Shown: in pieces, positions 1-9,107 of the stretch | Position numbering within the stretch: position 1 is the stretch's first letter | Layout: every line of letters starts with the position of its first letter | NCBI GenBank assembly: GCA_964495885.1 | Contig: CAZBWO010000016.1 | Coordinates: forward strand, 15,728-79,727 | Source of the DNA: PALG01 sp964495885 | GTDB lineage: Bacteria > Bacteroidota > Bacteroidia > Flavobacteriales > Flavobacteriaceae | Reading direction: 5' to 3' | Length of the DNA: 64,000 nt | The notes under the pieces: generated by a model | What the model was told of the DNA's origin: nothing | Database searches by the model: none | Seen by the model: only the letters and a program-made list of their open reading frames with translations | Made by a program: the position numbers and the translations under genes

Positions 1-529
1 CTGGGAGCTCATATGCCCCTAGTTGCCATCCCCATAGACCCAATAACTGATCACTAAAGGAATGTATCAGGCAGGCACCCAATAGTGCTAAGGAATAGTA
101 CAGAAACGACTTTTCATTGAATAGGAAAAAGCATACTAGGTTAAGTAAAACCAGCATGATGGTAAAACCATAAAATAATCCTTGTCCGAAAATCGTAATT
201 TCTTCTACGGAAGCTTTTTCAGAGACTGCTGAAGAATCATCTAAAAAAAATCGGGAACCGCCTCCAGAAGTTGTAATATTTTTGTAGGAAAATACTGAAG
301 GATTGAGAAATGCATCATTTTGGACGAATTCCACCACATTTTCAGAATCGGTTAAAAACCACAACGGATTTTCATTAGAAACAGGTTTTGTTGAAGTAGT
401 GGGTGATTGATCCTTGAGTTCAGTATTTTCAAGGGTTTTCAGCGAAGTACTCTTCATGGGAAGAGGTGCGTTTTCACCGAAAACGGACAGGGATATCCCT
501 ATCAAAAAAAGGCACAATATGGCTCTCAT
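1..529 (-). CDS. 7TMR-DISM receptor, N-terminal part (truncated by window edge)
   Basis: The minus-strand frame starts at the ATG complementary to 527-529 and stays open to base 1, giving about 176 residues. It begins with a signal peptide (MRAILCLFLIGISLSVFG). A polar extracytoplasmic stretch follows, and from about residue 120 a hydrophobic segment reads FGQGLFYGFTIMLVLLNL, then FNEKSFLYYSLALL. That arrangement (G-x-x-Y-G followed by a short loop with D/E-x-SFLYY) is typical of the first transmembrane helices of 7TMR-DISM receptors, which sense extracellular ligands and usually carry a kinase, cyclase or HTH output domain. The output domain lies outside the window, so the signalling type is unknown. 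Confidence 0.7.
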   Translation of the reverse strand, partial: MRAILCLFLIGISLSVFGENAPLPMKSTSLKTLENTELKDQSPTTSTKPVSNENPLWFLTDSENVVEFVQNDAFLNPSVFSYKNITTSGGGSRFFLDDSSAVSEKASVEEITIFGQGLFYGFTIMLVLLNLVCFFLFNEKSFLYYSLALLGACLIHSFSDQLLGLWGWQLGAYELP

Positions 530-620
530 AACCGGTAGGTTTAACAAATTTGGGTACCACAATATAAGTAAAAATTACATTTCACCTATTATTTTTGCAC
601 TTAATCGATGTTATGGATAT

Positions 621-644
621 AAAAAAAACCGCCCAATGGACGGT
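621..644 (-). terminator. Rho-independent terminator of fumC
   Basis: Read on the minus strand, a 7-bp stem (ACCGTCC / GGGCGGT with one G-T pair) is followed directly by eight U residues, 29 bases after the fumC stop. Confidence 0.8.
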
Positions 645-672
645 CTAATTTGTTAAATAAGTAGAGAAACCT

Positions 673-2064
673 TTAAGAACCTACCATATCCTCGGGTTTT
701 ACCCAAGCATCAAATTCATCTGCGGTAAGATAGCCTAGGTTCACAGCTTCTTCTTTTAAGGTCGTTCCATTTTTGTGGGCCGTATTGGCAATTTCAGCAG
801 CTTTGTAATACCCAATTTTGGTATTCAAGGCCGTGACCAACATCAAGGAGTTGTTCAATTGCTTTTCAATTACTCCATAATTGGGCGTAATGCCACTGGC
901 GCAGTGTTCTTCAAAACTTACACAGGCATCCCCCAATAGTTGTGCAGATTCCAAAATATTGGCTGCCATCACTGGTTTAAAGACATTCAGTTCATAATGA
1001 CCCTGCATGCCTCCAACGGCAATCGCCATATCATTTCCTATCACTTGGGCGCAAACCATCGTCATTGCTTCACATTGGGTAGGGTTTACCTTTCCAGGCA
1101 TGATGGAGGAGCCGGGCTCATTGGCAGGAATAATGATTTCCCCAATACCACTTCGGGGGCCACTTGCCAACATCCTAATATCGTTTGCAATCTTATTTAA
1201 CGAGACCGCCAATTGTTTTAGGGCGCCATGTGATTCCACAATGGCATCATGAGCGGCAAGGGCTTCAAATTTATTGCTGGCCGAAACAAAAGGAAGTTCC
1301 GTAAAGTTGGCAATGTATTGCGCTACTTTTTCAGCATAGCCTTCTGGCGTATTGATACCGGTTCCTACAGCAGTACCTCCCAATGCCAATTCCGAAAGAT
1401 GGGGTAATGTATGTTGTAAGGCTTTCAATCCATGCTCCAATTGAGAAGCATATCCGCTAAATTCCTGTCCAAGGGTGAGGGGAGTGGCATCCATTAAATG
1501 GGTACGCCCAATTTTAACGACGTCTTTGAATTCCTCAGACTTCTGCTGAAGTGTCTTCCATAGTTGGGTCACCCCGGGGATGGTCACCTCTACGATCTTT
1601 TTGTAGGCCGCAATGTGCATTCCCGTGGGGAAGGTATCATTGGAAGATTGCGATTTGTTTACATCATCATTAGGCTGCAGGGTTTTGTCGCCTTCGCCTA
1701 TGGTCTTCCCAGCCAACTGATGTGCCCTGTTGGCAATCACTTCGTTTACGTTCATATTACTTTGGGTACCACTTCCGGTTTGCCATATGACCAACGGAAA
1801 CTGGTCGTCATGCTTTCCTTCAAGTATTTCGGTACATACCGCGGCGATAAGGTCTCTTTTTTCTTCAGAAAGCACACCCAATTCACAATTGGTATACGCA
1901 GCTGCCTTTTTTAGATAAGCAAACCCATAGACAATCTCTAGGGGCATGGAGGCAGGTCGTCCAATTTTGAAATTATTACGGGAACGCTCTGTTTGAGCCC
2001 CCCAAAGTTTATCGGCAGGGACTTGCACTTCCCCCATGGTATCTTTTTCAATACGGTATTCCAT
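673..2064 (-). CDS. fumC: Class II fumarate hydratase
   Basis: Converts fumarate to L-malate in the TCA cycle, cytoplasmic homotetramer. The 463-residue product has the normal length of the iron-independent class II family. Visible landmarks are SGTQSNMNVNEV (98-109), the active-site histidine region GRTHLMDATPLT (186-197, His189), and the superfamily signature GSSIMPGKVNPTQ (318-330). The ATG is preceded by a TAnnTTTG promoter core on the minus strand (2086-2093) and the gene ends in its own hairpin terminator, so it looks monocistronic. Aconitase is encoded elsewhere in the window (39.2 kb). Confidence 0.97.
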   Translation of the reverse strand: MEYRIEKDTMGEVQVPADKLWGAQTERSRNNFKIGRPASMPLEIVYGFAYLKKAAAYTNCELGVLSEEKRDLIAAVCTEILEGKHDDQFPLVIWQTGSGTQSNMNVNEVIANRAHQLAGKTIGEGDKTLQPNDDVNKSQSSNDTFPTGMHIAAYKKIVEVTIPGVTQLWKTLQQKSEEFKDVVKIGRTHLMDATPLTLGQEFSGYASQLEHGLKALQHTLPHLSELALGGTAVGTGINTPEGYAEKVAQYIANFTELPFVSASNKFEALAAHDAIVESHGALKQLAVSLNKIANDIRMLASGPRSGIGEIIIPANEPGSSIMPGKVNPTQCEAMTMVCAQVIGNDMAIAVGGMQGHYELNVFKPVMAANILESAQLLGDACVSFEEHCASGITPNYGVIEKQLNNSLMLVTALNTKIGYYKAAEIANTAHKNGTTLKEEAVNLGYLTADEFDAWVKPEDMVGS

Positions 2065-2085
2065 AGTTGTTGTTTTAAAGCACTA

Positions 2086-2093
2086 CAAAGGTA
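2086..2093 (-). promoter_or_regulatory. fumC promoter core TACCTTTG
   Basis: Matches the Bacteroidota -7 element TAnnTTTG, 21 bases before the fumC ATG on the minus strand. No clear -33 TTTG was found at the usual distance. Confidence 0.55.
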
Positions 2094-2195
2094 GCACATA
2101 CACCCTAAAATAGGAAGTTTGCACCCTGAAGATTTGCTGTTCATTTCTTGGTTCAAAACTTTAGGATTGGGGTCTTGGATTTCAAAAAAAGGACG

Positions 2196-2203
2196 TATAT
2201 TTG
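2196..2203 (+). promoter_or_regulatory. Promoter core TATATTTG of small membrane protein gene
   Basis: Exact TAnnTTTG match 19 bases before the ATG at 2223. A weak CTTG about 18 bases upstream could be the -33 part. Confidence 0.55.
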
Positions 2204-2222
2204 TGCTGTAAAAGAAAAAAAC

Positions 2223-2396
2223 ATGTTCGACTTTCAACAATACCTTGGATTTTTAGCATTCTTAACCATATTAACCATCGGCTTTTGGTTGATGATTTTC
2301 CTTGTAAGCTTTATCCCTTACTGGATTACCGGTGCATTCATCGATAATATGAAAAAGAAACGCGAAGAGCGTCAAAAGGAATTGGAAGAAATGTAA
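2223..2396 (+). CDS. Small single-pass membrane protein, 57 aa
   Basis: Starts at the ATG at 2223, because the longer frame upstream overlaps the promoter core at 2196-2203. The product is one long hydrophobic segment (about residues 8-38, FLAFLTILTIGFWLMIFLVSFIPYW region) followed by a highly charged tail (KKKREERQKELEEM). This is a typical short inner-membrane protein with a cytoplasmic coiled tail. I do not recognise a family. It has its own promoter and shares a bidirectional terminator with the convergent esterase gene, which supports it as a real gene. Confidence 0.7.
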   Translation: MFDFQQYLGFLAFLTILTIGFWLMIFLVSFIPYWITGAFIDNMKKKREERQKELEEM

Positions 2397-2417
2397 TTAG
2401 CATACCACGATAAAATG

Positions 2418-2453
2418 AAAAAGCCCAGTCCGTATAGATTGGGCTTTTTTTTT
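2418..2453. terminator. Bidirectional terminator
   Basis: A 10-bp stem (AAGCCCAGTC / GATTGGGCTT, one G-T pair) with a 6-base loop, T-run on the plus side and A-run on the other. It separates the plus-strand small gene from the convergent minus-strand esterase gene. Confidence 0.85.
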
Positions 2454-2474
2454 GGTCCTGTTCGTTTGATGATG

Positions 2475-3689
2475 CTATTCCTTTAGTTTGTTGATTTCCT
2501 TGTTGAAGTATGTTTTCCATTTCTCCACATCTCCCACGGCAACTTCGGCGCCTTCCCTTCCCAAGATTTTTAATGCGGCTTCATAGGTTGCTATGGCTTT
2601 AGCTGGTTTGTTCAGCTCCTGATAGGCCCATCCTTTGTTGGAATAGGTGCGTATTTCATTGGGTTCTTCTGCTATGCATAAGTCATAAAGTTCTATGGCT
2701 TTTTCATATTTTTCCATCTCAGCAAGCTTTCTTCCAAAATACCGTAGGCTTTTGTAATCTGCTGGAAATAAATACCCCAAAGCCTTCTTTTGTTGGGCAT
2801 AATAGGTCTCCAACTGTGCGGCTAAAGATGTTTCATCATTTTTGGCAAACTCCTCAATTAAGTATAGATCTGGTTGATACGCCCTATTCATCGCCACAAT
2901 GCCATGGGCAAGGGAAGGAGCTACGGTGGTCCAATGCGTGGTTCCTTCAAATTGCTTAGACTCCCAATGAATGGATGGATTGGGATGTGCCTTCCACAAA
3001 GAATCTATTCGTTGTACTTGAGGTGTGAAAAAATGCTCCAAGTCCCCCACACTCCCCACAGAAGCATAGTAGAACTTTTTAAACGTTCGCTTCTCCTGTA
3101 TTTGCTGTTGGGCGTCATTCATTACTTGATTGTTGATGTAATGCAGGCCCGGACTTATCGCCAGGTACGCATCAAACAACTCATTTTGATCGCTAAAGAG
3201 CGTATGCGTCACAAAACAGCCCCCCCGGGAATGCCCTACAATAGCCCGTAATTGGTTTACCCTAAACTTTTCTTCCACCAAGGGAATGACTTCTTCCTTA
3301 AAATGCTTTTGCAATAGATGGGCCGTTCCAGTATTATCTTCATTATCTGCCGCCAAACTTCGGTCTTGTGGCACAAACTCGGTGCCGCGGTTATCAGAAT
3401 GAATCCCCACCACAATCATGGGCATGACCTGGTAGCCCCAAACCAGGTAATCCACAATACCCTTGGCATTGTTGTAGAAGGATGCGGCCTGGGCATCCAA
3501 CACATAAACCGTGGCAAATTGGGCATCGGGTGATTCGTAATAGCTTTCCGGAACATGCACATAGATCTTTCGTTCTTTTCCAAAGGCTTCCGAAGCAATG
3601 GTATATTCAAAATCTTGGGTCTCTTGGGAAAATAATTGAATGGGTAATAAACAGGGGAGAAGTAGTAGAAATACAAAAGCACCTTTCAT
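2475..3689 (-). CDS. Secreted alpha/beta-hydrolase esterase with C-terminal TPR repeats
   Basis: 404 residues. A signal peptide (residues 1-22, ending LFSQ) is followed by a putative-esterase domain of the Fes/IroE/esterase-D type. It contains the nucleophile elbow GHSRGG (Ser154), AISPGLHY in place of the usual SPSLWW, and a candidate catalytic His252 in GTTHWTT. Residues about 310-385 form TPR-like helices (YFGRKLAEMEKYEKAIELYD, then NKGWAYQELNKPAKAIATYE). Family members hydrolyse esters such as siderophore or short-chain esters in the periplasm. The substrate here is not evident. It is probably monocistronic, ending at the shared terminator. Confidence 0.85.
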   Translation of the reverse strand: MKGAFVFLLLLPCLLPIQLFSQETQDFEYTIASEAFGKERKIYVHVPESYYESPDAQFATVYVLDAQAASFYNNAKGIVDYLVWGYQVMPMIVVGIHSDNRGTEFVPQDRSLAADNEDNTGTAHLLQKHFKEEVIPLVEEKFRVNQLRAIVGHSRGGCFVTHTLFSDQNELFDAYLAISPGLHYINNQVMNDAQQQIQEKRTFKKFYYASVGSVGDLEHFFTPQVQRIDSLWKAHPNPSIHWESKQFEGTTHWTTVAPSLAHGIVAMNRAYQPDLYLIEEFAKNDETSLAAQLETYYAQQKKALGYLFPADYKSLRYFGRKLAEMEKYEKAIELYDLCIAEEPNEIRTYSNKGWAYQELNKPAKAIATYEAALKILGREGAEVAVGDVEKWKTYFNKEINKLKE

Positions 3690-3761
3690 AGGGAGTGGGT
3701 TGAAGTTAGTTCCTTGATGACGAAGGACTTTTCAACTTTATTTTATGAAAGCAATGGAAAA

Positions 3762-4052
3762 TTAACTACCCGCAAACGGACTCCCGAAAATACCTACCGC
3801 CAGTTCGGCCCAAATAAGTAGGAAAACAAGGAGAATGCCAATACAAAAGAAGATACGGTTGGAGGCCTTTTCCACTTTCCGAAAGATTAACTCACACAGG
3901 ATGCCTACCACAAGTAATAAGACCCCCATGACCAGAAAGTCCCTGGGTGACCACTGCACTTCCTGGGTAAATTGCATCGCCAATAGCGGAATAAGCAACA
4001 AGGCAATAATAATTGCCAAGATGGTATAGGGCCTGTTCTTTTTTGTTAACAT
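3762..4052 (-). CDS. Small integral membrane protein, 96 aa
   Basis: Start taken at the ATG at 4052 (MLTKKNRPYTI), which gives a short basic N-terminus and then three hydrophobic segments: roughly residues 10-28 (ILAIIIALLLIPLLAMQF), 38-56 (LVMGVLLLVVGILCELIF) and 66-88 (IFFCIGILLVFLLIWAELAVGIF). The layout resembles small flavobacterial membrane proteins of unknown function. No catalytic motif is visible. It lies 57 bases downstream of the kelch-like gene's stop and may be expressed with it or independently. Confidence 0.7.
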   Translation of the reverse strand: MLTKKNRPYTILAIIIALLLIPLLAMQFTQEVQWSPRDFLVMGVLLLVVGILCELIFRKVEKASNRIFFCIGILLVFLLIWAELAVGIFGSPFAGS

Positions 4053-4109
4053 GGGGTAAATGTAGCTGTTTTTTATAATTGGTTGAAATACAGGATGCAA
4101 ATACTTCCC

Positions 4110-5723
4110 TTACTCCTTAATTATTTTTTGGGTAGCATAATAGGTATCCTCAAAGATAAAGGTCACATAATATATCCCCGAAGCTTGATTATGGGTATCC
4201 AACGTAATCTCATGGCTTCCTTTTTCATAGGAAAGACTGCGGGAAGTATAAACCACTTGCCCCAAGGCATTGGTAATAATAAACCGTACGCCCATGTTCC
4301 TGTCTAAACTGAAGCTCACTTCAAATTCCTTTTGAAACGGATTCGGATGTACTTGAATGCCATACGAATGGGACCCTTCCTCCACAAATTCACTTACCGA
4401 AAGCGGATTGTACGTTAGCCACACCTCATACAGGGTATCATCTGCACTGGTAAGATTGGTTTGGTTCACCGAAAAAGGATTCAAAGAGCTACTGTAGATA
4501 CCACCAAATACATGCCCCAACAGTACACTGCCTTGTCCCAGTTCATCCAGTTTAAAAATATTGGTATCGTATTGCGGAAGGCTCAGATTGGGAATAAACT
4601 CTGCACTGGCTCCTTGCAATTCGGGCATTTCAGTAGGGAAAACATGCTCACTTAGGGTGCCATTGGCATCCCTACTTAACCGACTAATAGTCTTTACAAA
4701 AGGCACCAAATCATCCTGGATAAGCGTGCCGTTGTTGTAATAATACTGACTCATACCACCGAAGAACACCGAATGCATATTGTTTTCCGTGGCATCGTAT
4801 AACACAGCAAAGGCGCTGTGGTAATTACTCAAGTACTGATTGAACCCTGTCATGGGGGTATAACCGGTTTCGGTGATGTCTACAGGGTAGAGGAAGGGCA
4901 AGTCTACACTCATCTGGAACACCCCAGAGGAAATGGTAAAGCCCTGTTCACCATTAGGGAAGATCTGTGGCAGCAGATTGTAATCACGTCTTCTTAAATG
5001 TACAGGGTCTGTTACTTCAGAATAGTTACCAAAACTTAAATTGCTACCGTTATTGTCTATGGTAAACGTTCGTATGGCATTGGTATAGGTTTGGGTATAG
5101 GTAGGATTTCCCATGGGGTTATAGCGACCATCAAATCGGTGACCTCCCACCAAATAGAAGGTGCCATTCAGTTCGTCTAAATGCCCTCCCGTAACGGCAA
5201 AGGCATCATCTTGTATTTGTTTGAAGTAGGGGGTAATGGCCGTTCCATTAATGACAGCATCCATAAGCCCCGGTACATCTATAGTTGTAAGATACGGAAA
5301 GGTAATATGGTTATTAGCGGAAGCCGAATACGCATAGCCACCCACAATAAACAAGGCATCGCCTACTTGGTTAAAATTCATATTGGTAGCCTGTAACTGT
5401 TCTTCCAAGCCTGTGGGTAGTGAAGTGATGGAAGCAGTCCATACGGCTGATGTGGCAACATCCACTACATAAATAGTAGTATTGTTTTCGGAAGCCGGAA
5501 ACGAATTAAACGGCTGCCGTGCATGCAGTCCATCGGTACGCCCACCAATAAAGAGCCACTTTCCATTGTGCTGCGCAAAAGCATAGGAGTGCAACCCGGG
5601 CAGGTTGGGAACCGAAACCGGTACCAAGGAGATATCATAAGGGAAACTACTCTGCGCCGAAGCAGAAGAAAGGCTTCCAAACACAAAGAATAGGACAACG
5701 AACGTACGGATGAATGTTTGCAT
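4110..5723 (-). CDS. T9SS-exported kelch-like protein
   Basis: 537 residues from the ATG at 5723. The longer frame to 5756 overlaps the promoter core. The signal peptide ends SSASAQ. The body contains kelch/galactose-oxidase-like blades, with recurring GGR, GGY, GGH and GGM turns (FIGGRTDG, FIVGGYAY, YLVGGHRFDG, VFFGGMSQ). The last about 80 residues form a type A T9SS sorting domain (VHPNPFQKEFEVSFSL, NALGQVVYT, ASGIYYVTF, ending KIIKE). It is likely a secreted or surface-attached beta-propeller protein with an unknown ligand. The next T9SS cargo gene lies just upstream on the same strand. Confidence 0.85.
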   Translation of the reverse strand: MQTFIRTFVVLFFVFGSLSSASAQSSFPYDISLVPVSVPNLPGLHSYAFAQHNGKWLFIGGRTDGLHARQPFNSFPASENNTTIYVVDVATSAVWTASITSLPTGLEEQLQATNMNFNQVGDALFIVGGYAYSASANNHITFPYLTTIDVPGLMDAVINGTAITPYFKQIQDDAFAVTGGHLDELNGTFYLVGGHRFDGRYNPMGNPTYTQTYTNAIRTFTIDNNGSNLSFGNYSEVTDPVHLRRRDYNLLPQIFPNGEQGFTISSGVFQMSVDLPFLYPVDITETGYTPMTGFNQYLSNYHSAFAVLYDATENNMHSVFFGGMSQYYYNNGTLIQDDLVPFVKTISRLSRDANGTLSEHVFPTEMPELQGASAEFIPNLSLPQYDTNIFKLDELGQGSVLLGHVFGGIYSSSLNPFSVNQTNLTSADDTLYEVWLTYNPLSVSEFVEEGSHSYGIQVHPNPFQKEFEVSFSLDRNMGVRFIITNALGQVVYTSRSLSYEKGSHEITLDTHNQASGIYYVTFIFEDTYYATQKIIKE

Positions 5724-5733
5724 GGTATAGTGG

Positions 5734-5748
5734 TTTGATACTATCAAA
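5734..5748. promoter_or_regulatory. 15-bp palindrome at the transcription start of the kelch-like gene
   Basis: TTTGATA-C-TATCAAA is a perfect dyad that overlaps the minus-strand promoter core CAAAAGTA (5745-5752, read TACTTTTG) and the expected start site. It could be an operator. No regulator is identified. Confidence 0.4.
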
Positions 5749-5752
5749 AGTA
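5745..5752 (-). promoter_or_regulatory. Promoter core TACTTTTG of kelch-like gene
   Basis: TAnnTTTG match on the minus strand, 21 bases before the ATG at 5723. Confidence 0.55.
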
Positions 5753-5858
5753 CCAACCACCACAGACTTTATCTGTAACATTTATTACCTATAAGCAAAG
5801 AATTTGTCTGTTCTGCGGGACATTATTTAAAGAAGGGGATTGGGTGAGTCCCAGTCTA

Positions 5859-6548
5859 CTAATTCTTCACAAATTTATGCACCGAAGTCCCTTCTTCGGT
5901 TTCCAATTGCAATAGGTAGACCCCTGTGGCAAGCTGGGAAACATCCAAGGCCGCCACTGGTCCCGTTTGGGAGCCCAATAATTGTCCGCTATAATTGTAG
6001 TACGAAGCCCTTAAAATGGGTTGCTGTGGCGAGGAAATATAAAGTGTTTCCTTAGTGGGAATAGGATAGATGCGTATGGTGGGTGCTTGATGGGTTACAG
6101 TAGATAATGGATAATTCTGAAACGTAGCAAATCCAAAGACGGCGTTATACATGGTTAATTTCATACCTGTTCCATCTTCTTCAATGGTATACCAACCATT
6201 TACTTGAAAAAAACTAAAGTAATGCCCTTCAAAAGTGTTATGTAAAGTAATGCCACAGGTTTCTGTAGTCGAAGTAAAATTTAGCGTATCATAGTTGTCT
6301 GGTTCTTGAAAGTTGAAGGCACCCGAAAACGTATTGCAGGCGCCTTCACCCGTAAAGGTCTCGTCTTCGTGTATCGTAAGATAGGGGGTGATGGGTGGAT
6401 TGATTTCTGAAACGGTATACCCATCACTACCGTCACTGGATAAGACATAGCTAAGATACCAAGTTTGAAAAAGATTGGGATCTGGCTCCTGTGCCTGTAC
6501 ATAAAACGGGAGGAGTAGAAAAACAAGGATGTAGTAGTATTTTTTCAT
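5859..6548 (-). CDS. T9SS cargo protein with META-like domain
   Basis: 229 residues. The signal peptide is MKKYYYILVFLLLPFYVQAQ. The middle contains LTIHEDETFTGEGACNTFSGAF, which resembles the G-x-GCN-x-FSG-x-Y core of META/HslJ domains. Residues from about 155 form a T9SS sorting domain (IRIYPIPTKETLYISS, YNYSGQLLGSQ, LATGVYLLQLETEEG, ending HKFVKN). It is probably a secreted protein of unknown role. The META assignment rests on one motif, while the sorting domain is clear. Confidence 0.8.
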   Translation of the reverse strand: MKKYYYILVFLLLPFYVQAQEPDPNLFQTWYLSYVLSSDGSDGYTVSEINPPITPYLTIHEDETFTGEGACNTFSGAFNFQEPDNYDTLNFTSTTETCGITLHNTFEGHYFSFFQVNGWYTIEEDGTGMKLTMYNAVFGFATFQNYPLSTVTHQAPTIRIYPIPTKETLYISSPQQPILRASYYNYSGQLLGSQTGPVAALDVSQLATGVYLLQLETEEGTSVHKFVKN

Positions 6549-6593
6549 CTAAAGTGTCATAAATTACCCATTTATAATAACCCCTAAACCACC

Positions 6594-6953
6594 CTACCGC
6601 GGGTCCATTTTTTCATAGGCCACACGGGCTTTGGCAAGTCCGTCTGCATTGGGGTCTAAATACAGTTCGTAGCCTTTAAGGAGGGTCACTCTTTTTACTT
6701 CTCCTTTTTTGATACGTATTTCCTTAATGATATTCCCATCTTCTTGCACCCGTATGGAAAAGGTACGCTCCCCAATGTTAGTCACAATGGCATAGCAGTC
6801 CATACCGTCATACGGATTAATAGTTCCGTCCTGTCCCGGGCCTTTCCCGGTCATCAACATACTTTGCGAAGGATCTAAGGTAAATTCGGTTTGGGCCATT
6901 CCGTCCTGCACCGTAAGCAAGCAGAGCCCCAAAATGAGTAGTAGTGTTTTCAT
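6594..6953 (-). CDS. Periplasmic/secreted hypothetical protein, 119 aa
   Basis: The ATG at 6953 gives a clean signal peptide (MKTLLLILGLCLLTVQDGMAQ). The upstream extension to 7064 reads through the end of the next gene and is rejected. The mature part holds a small beta-rich domain (AIVTNIGERTFSIRVQEDGNIIKEIRIKKG) that might bind or scaffold. No family is recognised. It sits 52 bases downstream of the CAP-domain gene on the same strand and is likely co-transcribed with it. Confidence 0.65.
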   Translation of the reverse strand: MKTLLLILGLCLLTVQDGMAQTEFTLDPSQSMLMTGKGPGQDGTINPYDGMDCYAIVTNIGERTFSIRVQEDGNIIKEIRIKKGEVKRVTLLKGYELYLDPNADGLAKARVAYEKMDPR

Positions 6954-7005
6954 AGCGTTTGTTTTTTTGAAGTATAAGATACGCATTTGATTTGGATGTT
7001 GGGCA

Positions 7006-7584
7006 TTACTCCCTTTCAGGAGCCCCTTCCGCATCCACTTCCTTCCCAAACCATACGGTGGCAAAACCTTGGTAGATACCTACGCCAATGGCATTCCACT
7101 GGGTATTCTTCCACATATCTTCGTTAATGATTACGTTGTTATGGTGAAAACTTCCTTTCCAGGAATCCATGGCATAGCGGGCGGTCATGGTATAGCCGTT
7201 GTATTTAGGGTCTGAACTCCCCACGGCAATCTCAAAGCCATCCCCGGTATAGGAAGTAAGTTCCCTGGGTTTGTTCCACATACAACTGGCTTGCCTGTGA
7301 TCGCGGGTGTAGCAGCAGCTGGTCCAGTTCCCTTGGGAAGACCAGCTATGGGAGTTACAATTTGCGTTTAAGTCGGGTTGGTTAATGGCTAAGTCCCTGC
7401 AATGCGTGCGCGCCACTAACGTAAGCGCATTGGATAATGGAATAGGCGCAAGCCCCTTAGAGGCTCTATAGTCCATGAGCATGTTATACAGCTGTAGCTC
7501 CTCTGCAGAAATCTTGGTTTGGGTGCCTTGCCCATAGGCCATAGGGGCGAGGAGGAGGAGGGCTAAGGTATAAAGGGTGCGCAT
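7006..7584 (-). CDS. Secreted CAP (SCP/PR-1-like) domain protein
   Basis: 192 residues from the ATG at 7584, with signal peptide MRTLYTLALLLLAPMAYG. The CAP fold is suggested by YNMLMDYRASKGLAPIPLSNALTLVARTHCRDLA, then NSHSWSSQGNWTSCCYTRD, and late WNAIGVGIYQGFATVWFG. These match the N-terminal helix, the HSW-type central motif and the C-terminal G-x-G strand of the family. Bacterial CAP proteins are secreted and mostly of unknown function. Several cysteines (CCYTRDHRQASC) suggest disulfides. Confidence 0.75.
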   Translation of the reverse strand: MRTLYTLALLLLAPMAYGQGTQTKISAEELQLYNMLMDYRASKGLAPIPLSNALTLVARTHCRDLAINQPDLNANCNSHSWSSQGNWTSCCYTRDHRQASCMWNKPRELTSYTGDGFEIAVGSSDPKYNGYTMTARYAMDSWKGSFHHNNVIINEDMWKNTQWNAIGVGIYQGFATVWFGKEVDAEGAPERE

Positions 7585-7663
7585 GGGATGATGATTAAAG
7601 TTTGTATGGGTTGGTGGGAACAAGCAATCATTGATACAATGCATTCAATCGTTTTTTTAGTCG

Positions 7664-8953
7664 TTAAAGGTAAAAATGTCTCAATTCGTTTGTACTGATT
7701 TTATTATCAACAAATCCGTAATCTTTTTCCAACCCAAAAGCTCTGCAAATTTTTTCGCTATGAATTTTTGCAATTTCTAAAATTTTATCATCATCTATTT
7801 CTTTGGGTCTGAATGCAAAATTGAGTTTGAAATTGTTATGGTGTAAATTATACTTTTCACTTCTCTCGTATCTATGAATATCTCTATACTTTTCATTAAA
7901 TCCATATAGCTTTAAATTTTTTACATTTACAAAGCTTAATTGAAAAAGAATTTCGTCATAATATTTAATAAAATCATAGAATTTTTTGGCCCAATTTAAA
8001 AGCAACATTTCATATGCTATTATTTGTGTTAAATAAATTGCAACTTTATTCTTTTTATCGTGATTTTGATAATTATAGGTTAATGTGCTTGAAAACCCTG
8101 CTTCTACAAATCCATTGTTTAATATTTCAAAATATGAAGAAGTTTCGCCACTATGTGTGTTTTTTAAAACGACGCCATCCAATTTTAAATCATAATCATA
8201 TCTCCCAAAATAAAGTGAGAATGAAGTATCAGGCTCATATCCATTTGAATTTGCTTGAAGCCAATTTTGTAATTCATTAAACGGTAGATTAACCTTTTCT
8301 TCATTGGGATATTTAGGAACTAAAGAAAACAATACTAAAGGTTTTTCTTGACCAATGTGTTCCTTTACTTTACTAAATAATGTTTTAGAACTTTGATTTT
8401 GTCCAAAATCCGAACTTTCTATATTTTCTAAATTTCTTTGCTTTAGGAATTCGTTAAATTCATTTGTTCGATTTCTTGAAAATTCAAACATATCTCTGAC
8501 TTGTGAGTGATTTGCCTTTTTAGAACTATCATTAATTCTTATGAAATAGTTATATAATTCTTTAACTATGTGAGGTTTTTTTGTACTTTCTGGAATTTCA
8601 ATTACAACTATAACTTTTTCAGATTTTGGAATTTCCACCAATTTAGGGTCTAAATAAAACACGTTTGGTTCAATGTTAGAACTCACAACTTGATTTATCC
8701 ATTCATCAATTGATTTATTATTTACAATTCTATCAACCCCTAAAATTTCAAGATTATCATCTATACCAATAATTAAAAACCCGCCACCACTATTCGCGAA
8801 TGAAGATATATCTTTCGCAAGTACATTTTTTGCTTTATCTGGGTTTCCAATTGACTTTTTATAATCTAAATTATATCCTTCTTGTTGTTTTCTATTATTG
8901 ACTAGATATTCAAGATCTTTAAATTCTAAATCATTTGTTTTTTTTCCGAACAT
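7664..8953 (-). CDS. AlbA_2/Schlafen-type putative DNA-binding protein
   Basis: 429 residues from the ATG at 8953 (a TTG at 8965 could add four). The N-terminal domain shows the AlbA_2 signature: NLDYKKS (about 29-35), SSFANSGGGFLIIGIDD (50-66), a middle LDPKLVEIPKSEKVIVVIEI strand, and YFIRINDSSKKANHSQVRDMF (about 134-154). The C-terminal 270 residues are unrecognised and rich in Asn, Lys and Tyr. The domain occurs in transcription regulators and in phage-defence proteins. The gene is visibly more AT-rich than its neighbours and sits next to another AT-rich orphan and a repeat-filled intergenic region, which suggests acquisition by transfer. Confidence 0.75.
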   Translation of the reverse strand: MFGKKTNDLEFKDLEYLVNNRKQQEGYNLDYKKSIGNPDKAKNVLAKDISSFANSGGGFLIIGIDDNLEILGVDRIVNNKSIDEWINQVVSSNIEPNVFYLDPKLVEIPKSEKVIVVIEIPESTKKPHIVKELYNYFIRINDSSKKANHSQVRDMFEFSRNRTNEFNEFLKQRNLENIESSDFGQNQSSKTLFSKVKEHIGQEKPLVLFSLVPKYPNEEKVNLPFNELQNWLQANSNGYEPDTSFSLYFGRYDYDLKLDGVVLKNTHSGETSSYFEILNNGFVEAGFSSTLTYNYQNHDKKNKVAIYLTQIIAYEMLLLNWAKKFYDFIKYYDEILFQLSFVNVKNLKLYGFNEKYRDIHRYERSEKYNLHHNNFKLNFAFRPKEIDDDKILEIAKIHSEKICRAFGLEKDYGFVDNKISTNELRHFYL

Positions 8954-9107
8954 AATTTTTTTCAAATGTTATCTAGGGGTCTTATATATCATTCTTAGCG
9001 TTGACTTTCAATTTACAAATTATTCATTTCAGGGGAGTTGATGATTCTAAAAAGAATTCCTTCTAGTTACTTGTTTATCTATTAATAGGAGTTAACCGTT
9101 GTTGTGA

